Source: a bacterium
GTDB lineage: Bacteria > Babelota > Babeliae > Babelales > JABDEC01
Length of the DNA stretch: 5,318 nt
Reading direction: 5' to 3'
Assembly (NCBI GenBank): GCA_947486885.1
Contig: CANKVQ010000042.1
Location: 1 to 5,318, forward strand
Made by a program: the position numbers and the translations under genes. Each line of letters starts with the position of its first letter. The stretch's first letter is position 1. The notes below the pieces were generated by a model that saw only the letters and a list, made by a program, of their open reading frames with translations, was not told the origin of the DNA and did no database searches. Of this stretch, positions 4,843 to 5,318 are shown one piece after another.

Positions 4843-5318
4843 TTATTTCCGTGCTCGTCGTCTTGCATCACGGTAACAGAGTGTTGTTACAGCCGATCTA
4901 ATGGCATGACTAGCCATGGTTGGTCGCGCACTTGCCATATACGCTGCCAAAAATGGCAAAGTTACATCGGTTCTTGAAAATGGATGGTCAAAATCCATCT
5001 TTACTATGGTAACGCCATCTACAGTAGTGGAGCCAGTATAAATAGTCTCAAATCGTTCTATGCTAGCAAAAGTTGCACCAGCTATATCGCGATCTAAAGC
5101 CAGTTCAGTTAGTTCTACATTAGGGCTCAAAATTCCAAAAACTAATAGTCGATTATTTTGTGTGTCTGATTCACGCGAGAATCTAACCTTGGAATTACAG
5201 ACTCGCATAGTACGCTTTTTTTGCTCTGCAGGAGTATCATGTCGACGAACCATACTATGAGCTATCGCCTGTAAATTTCGCACTTGCCAGATATTTATTA
5301 GTAGTAATATAAGTATAA
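4843..5318 (-). CDS. Exported protein of unknown function, start beyond the right edge
   Basis: The frame stays open from its TAA (4843-4845) to the window edge. A GTG at 5281-5283 could be taken as a start, but the codons upstream of it are open and read ILILLLINIWQ, a classic hydrophobic signal core. The true start therefore lies beyond 5318, and about 157 residues are visible. A signal peptidase site is plausible after LQAIA (A-x-A). The mature part (HSMVRRHDTPAEQKK...) contains a mixed alpha/beta region with RLLVFGILSPNVEL, ATFASIERFETIY and GVTIVKMDFDHPF, and ends in a very basic tail, RDARRRARK. There are only two Cys. I recognise no family. It converges on tsaD with no bases between the two stop codons and no visible terminator, so the two transcripts may overlap. 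Confidence 0.7.
   Translation of the reverse strand, partial: ILILLLINIWQVRNLQAIAHSMVRRHDTPAEQKKRTMRVCNSKVRFSRESDTQNNRLLVFGILSPNVELTELALDRDIAGATFASIERFETIYTGSTTVDGVTIVKMDFDHPFSRTDVTLPFLAAYMASARPTMASHAIRSAVTTLCYRDARRRARK

Noticed and set aside
5060..5260. Plus-strand open frame of 66 codons
   Set aside because: It is the shadow of the right-edge minus-strand gene, whose frame continues into a signal peptide.

Overview
This window is AT-rich bacterial chromosomal DNA using the standard code. TGA serves as a stop for two genes and TGG encodes Trp. It carries two universal bacterial functions: trans-translation (ssrA tmRNA plus smpB) and tRNA t6A synthesis (tsaD). Around them sit four poorly known genes; three begin with a hydrophobic export signal and the fourth shows the core of one at the right edge. 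A reduced, AT-rich genome with many exported orphan proteins, an exported glycosyltransferase-like protein and a kinase-like exported protein fits an intracellular or host-associated lineage. The closest match I can recall is Dependentiae (TM6 / Babeliales). This is an inference from protein style, not a database result.

Layout from left to right. Positions 2-145 (+) hold the 3' end of an unidentified gene. Positions 165-1052 (-) encode an exported protein with glycosyltransferase-A-like motifs, with its own promoter at 1080-1109. The roughly 200-base gap before the next gene (1053-1250) contains that promoter, two pairs of short direct repeats and a compact predicted three-way-junction RNA just upstream of a GGAGG ribosome binding site. 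Positions 1251-2039 (+) encode an exported protein whose C-terminal half resembles the catalytic and metal-binding loops of kinase-like folds. Positions 2101-2468 (+) are a complete one-piece tmRNA, with tag ANPKGAQPLQQAFA. A GC-rich imperfect palindrome lies directly after its CCA. smpB (2542-3000, -) converges on the tmRNA, so the RNA and protein partners of ribosome rescue are tail to tail. From a divergent region at 3001-3088, a likely two-gene operon runs rightwards: a Cys-rich exported orphan (3089-3802), then tsaD (3799-4842), overlapping by ATGA. A final minus-strand gene (4843 to beyond 5318) ends base-to-base against tsaD. Its start lies outside the window.

Functionally, ssrA and smpB work together: SmpB delivers Ala-tmRNA to stalled ribosomes and the tag marks the released peptide for proteolysis. 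TsaD also serves translation by modifying A37 of ANN-decoding tRNAs. The exported genes have no visible metabolic link to these. The observations I would follow first are the AFA-ending degradation tag, the structured leader at 1181-1228 and the kinase-like exported protein. I see no CRISPR array, transposase or rRNA/tRNA gene.
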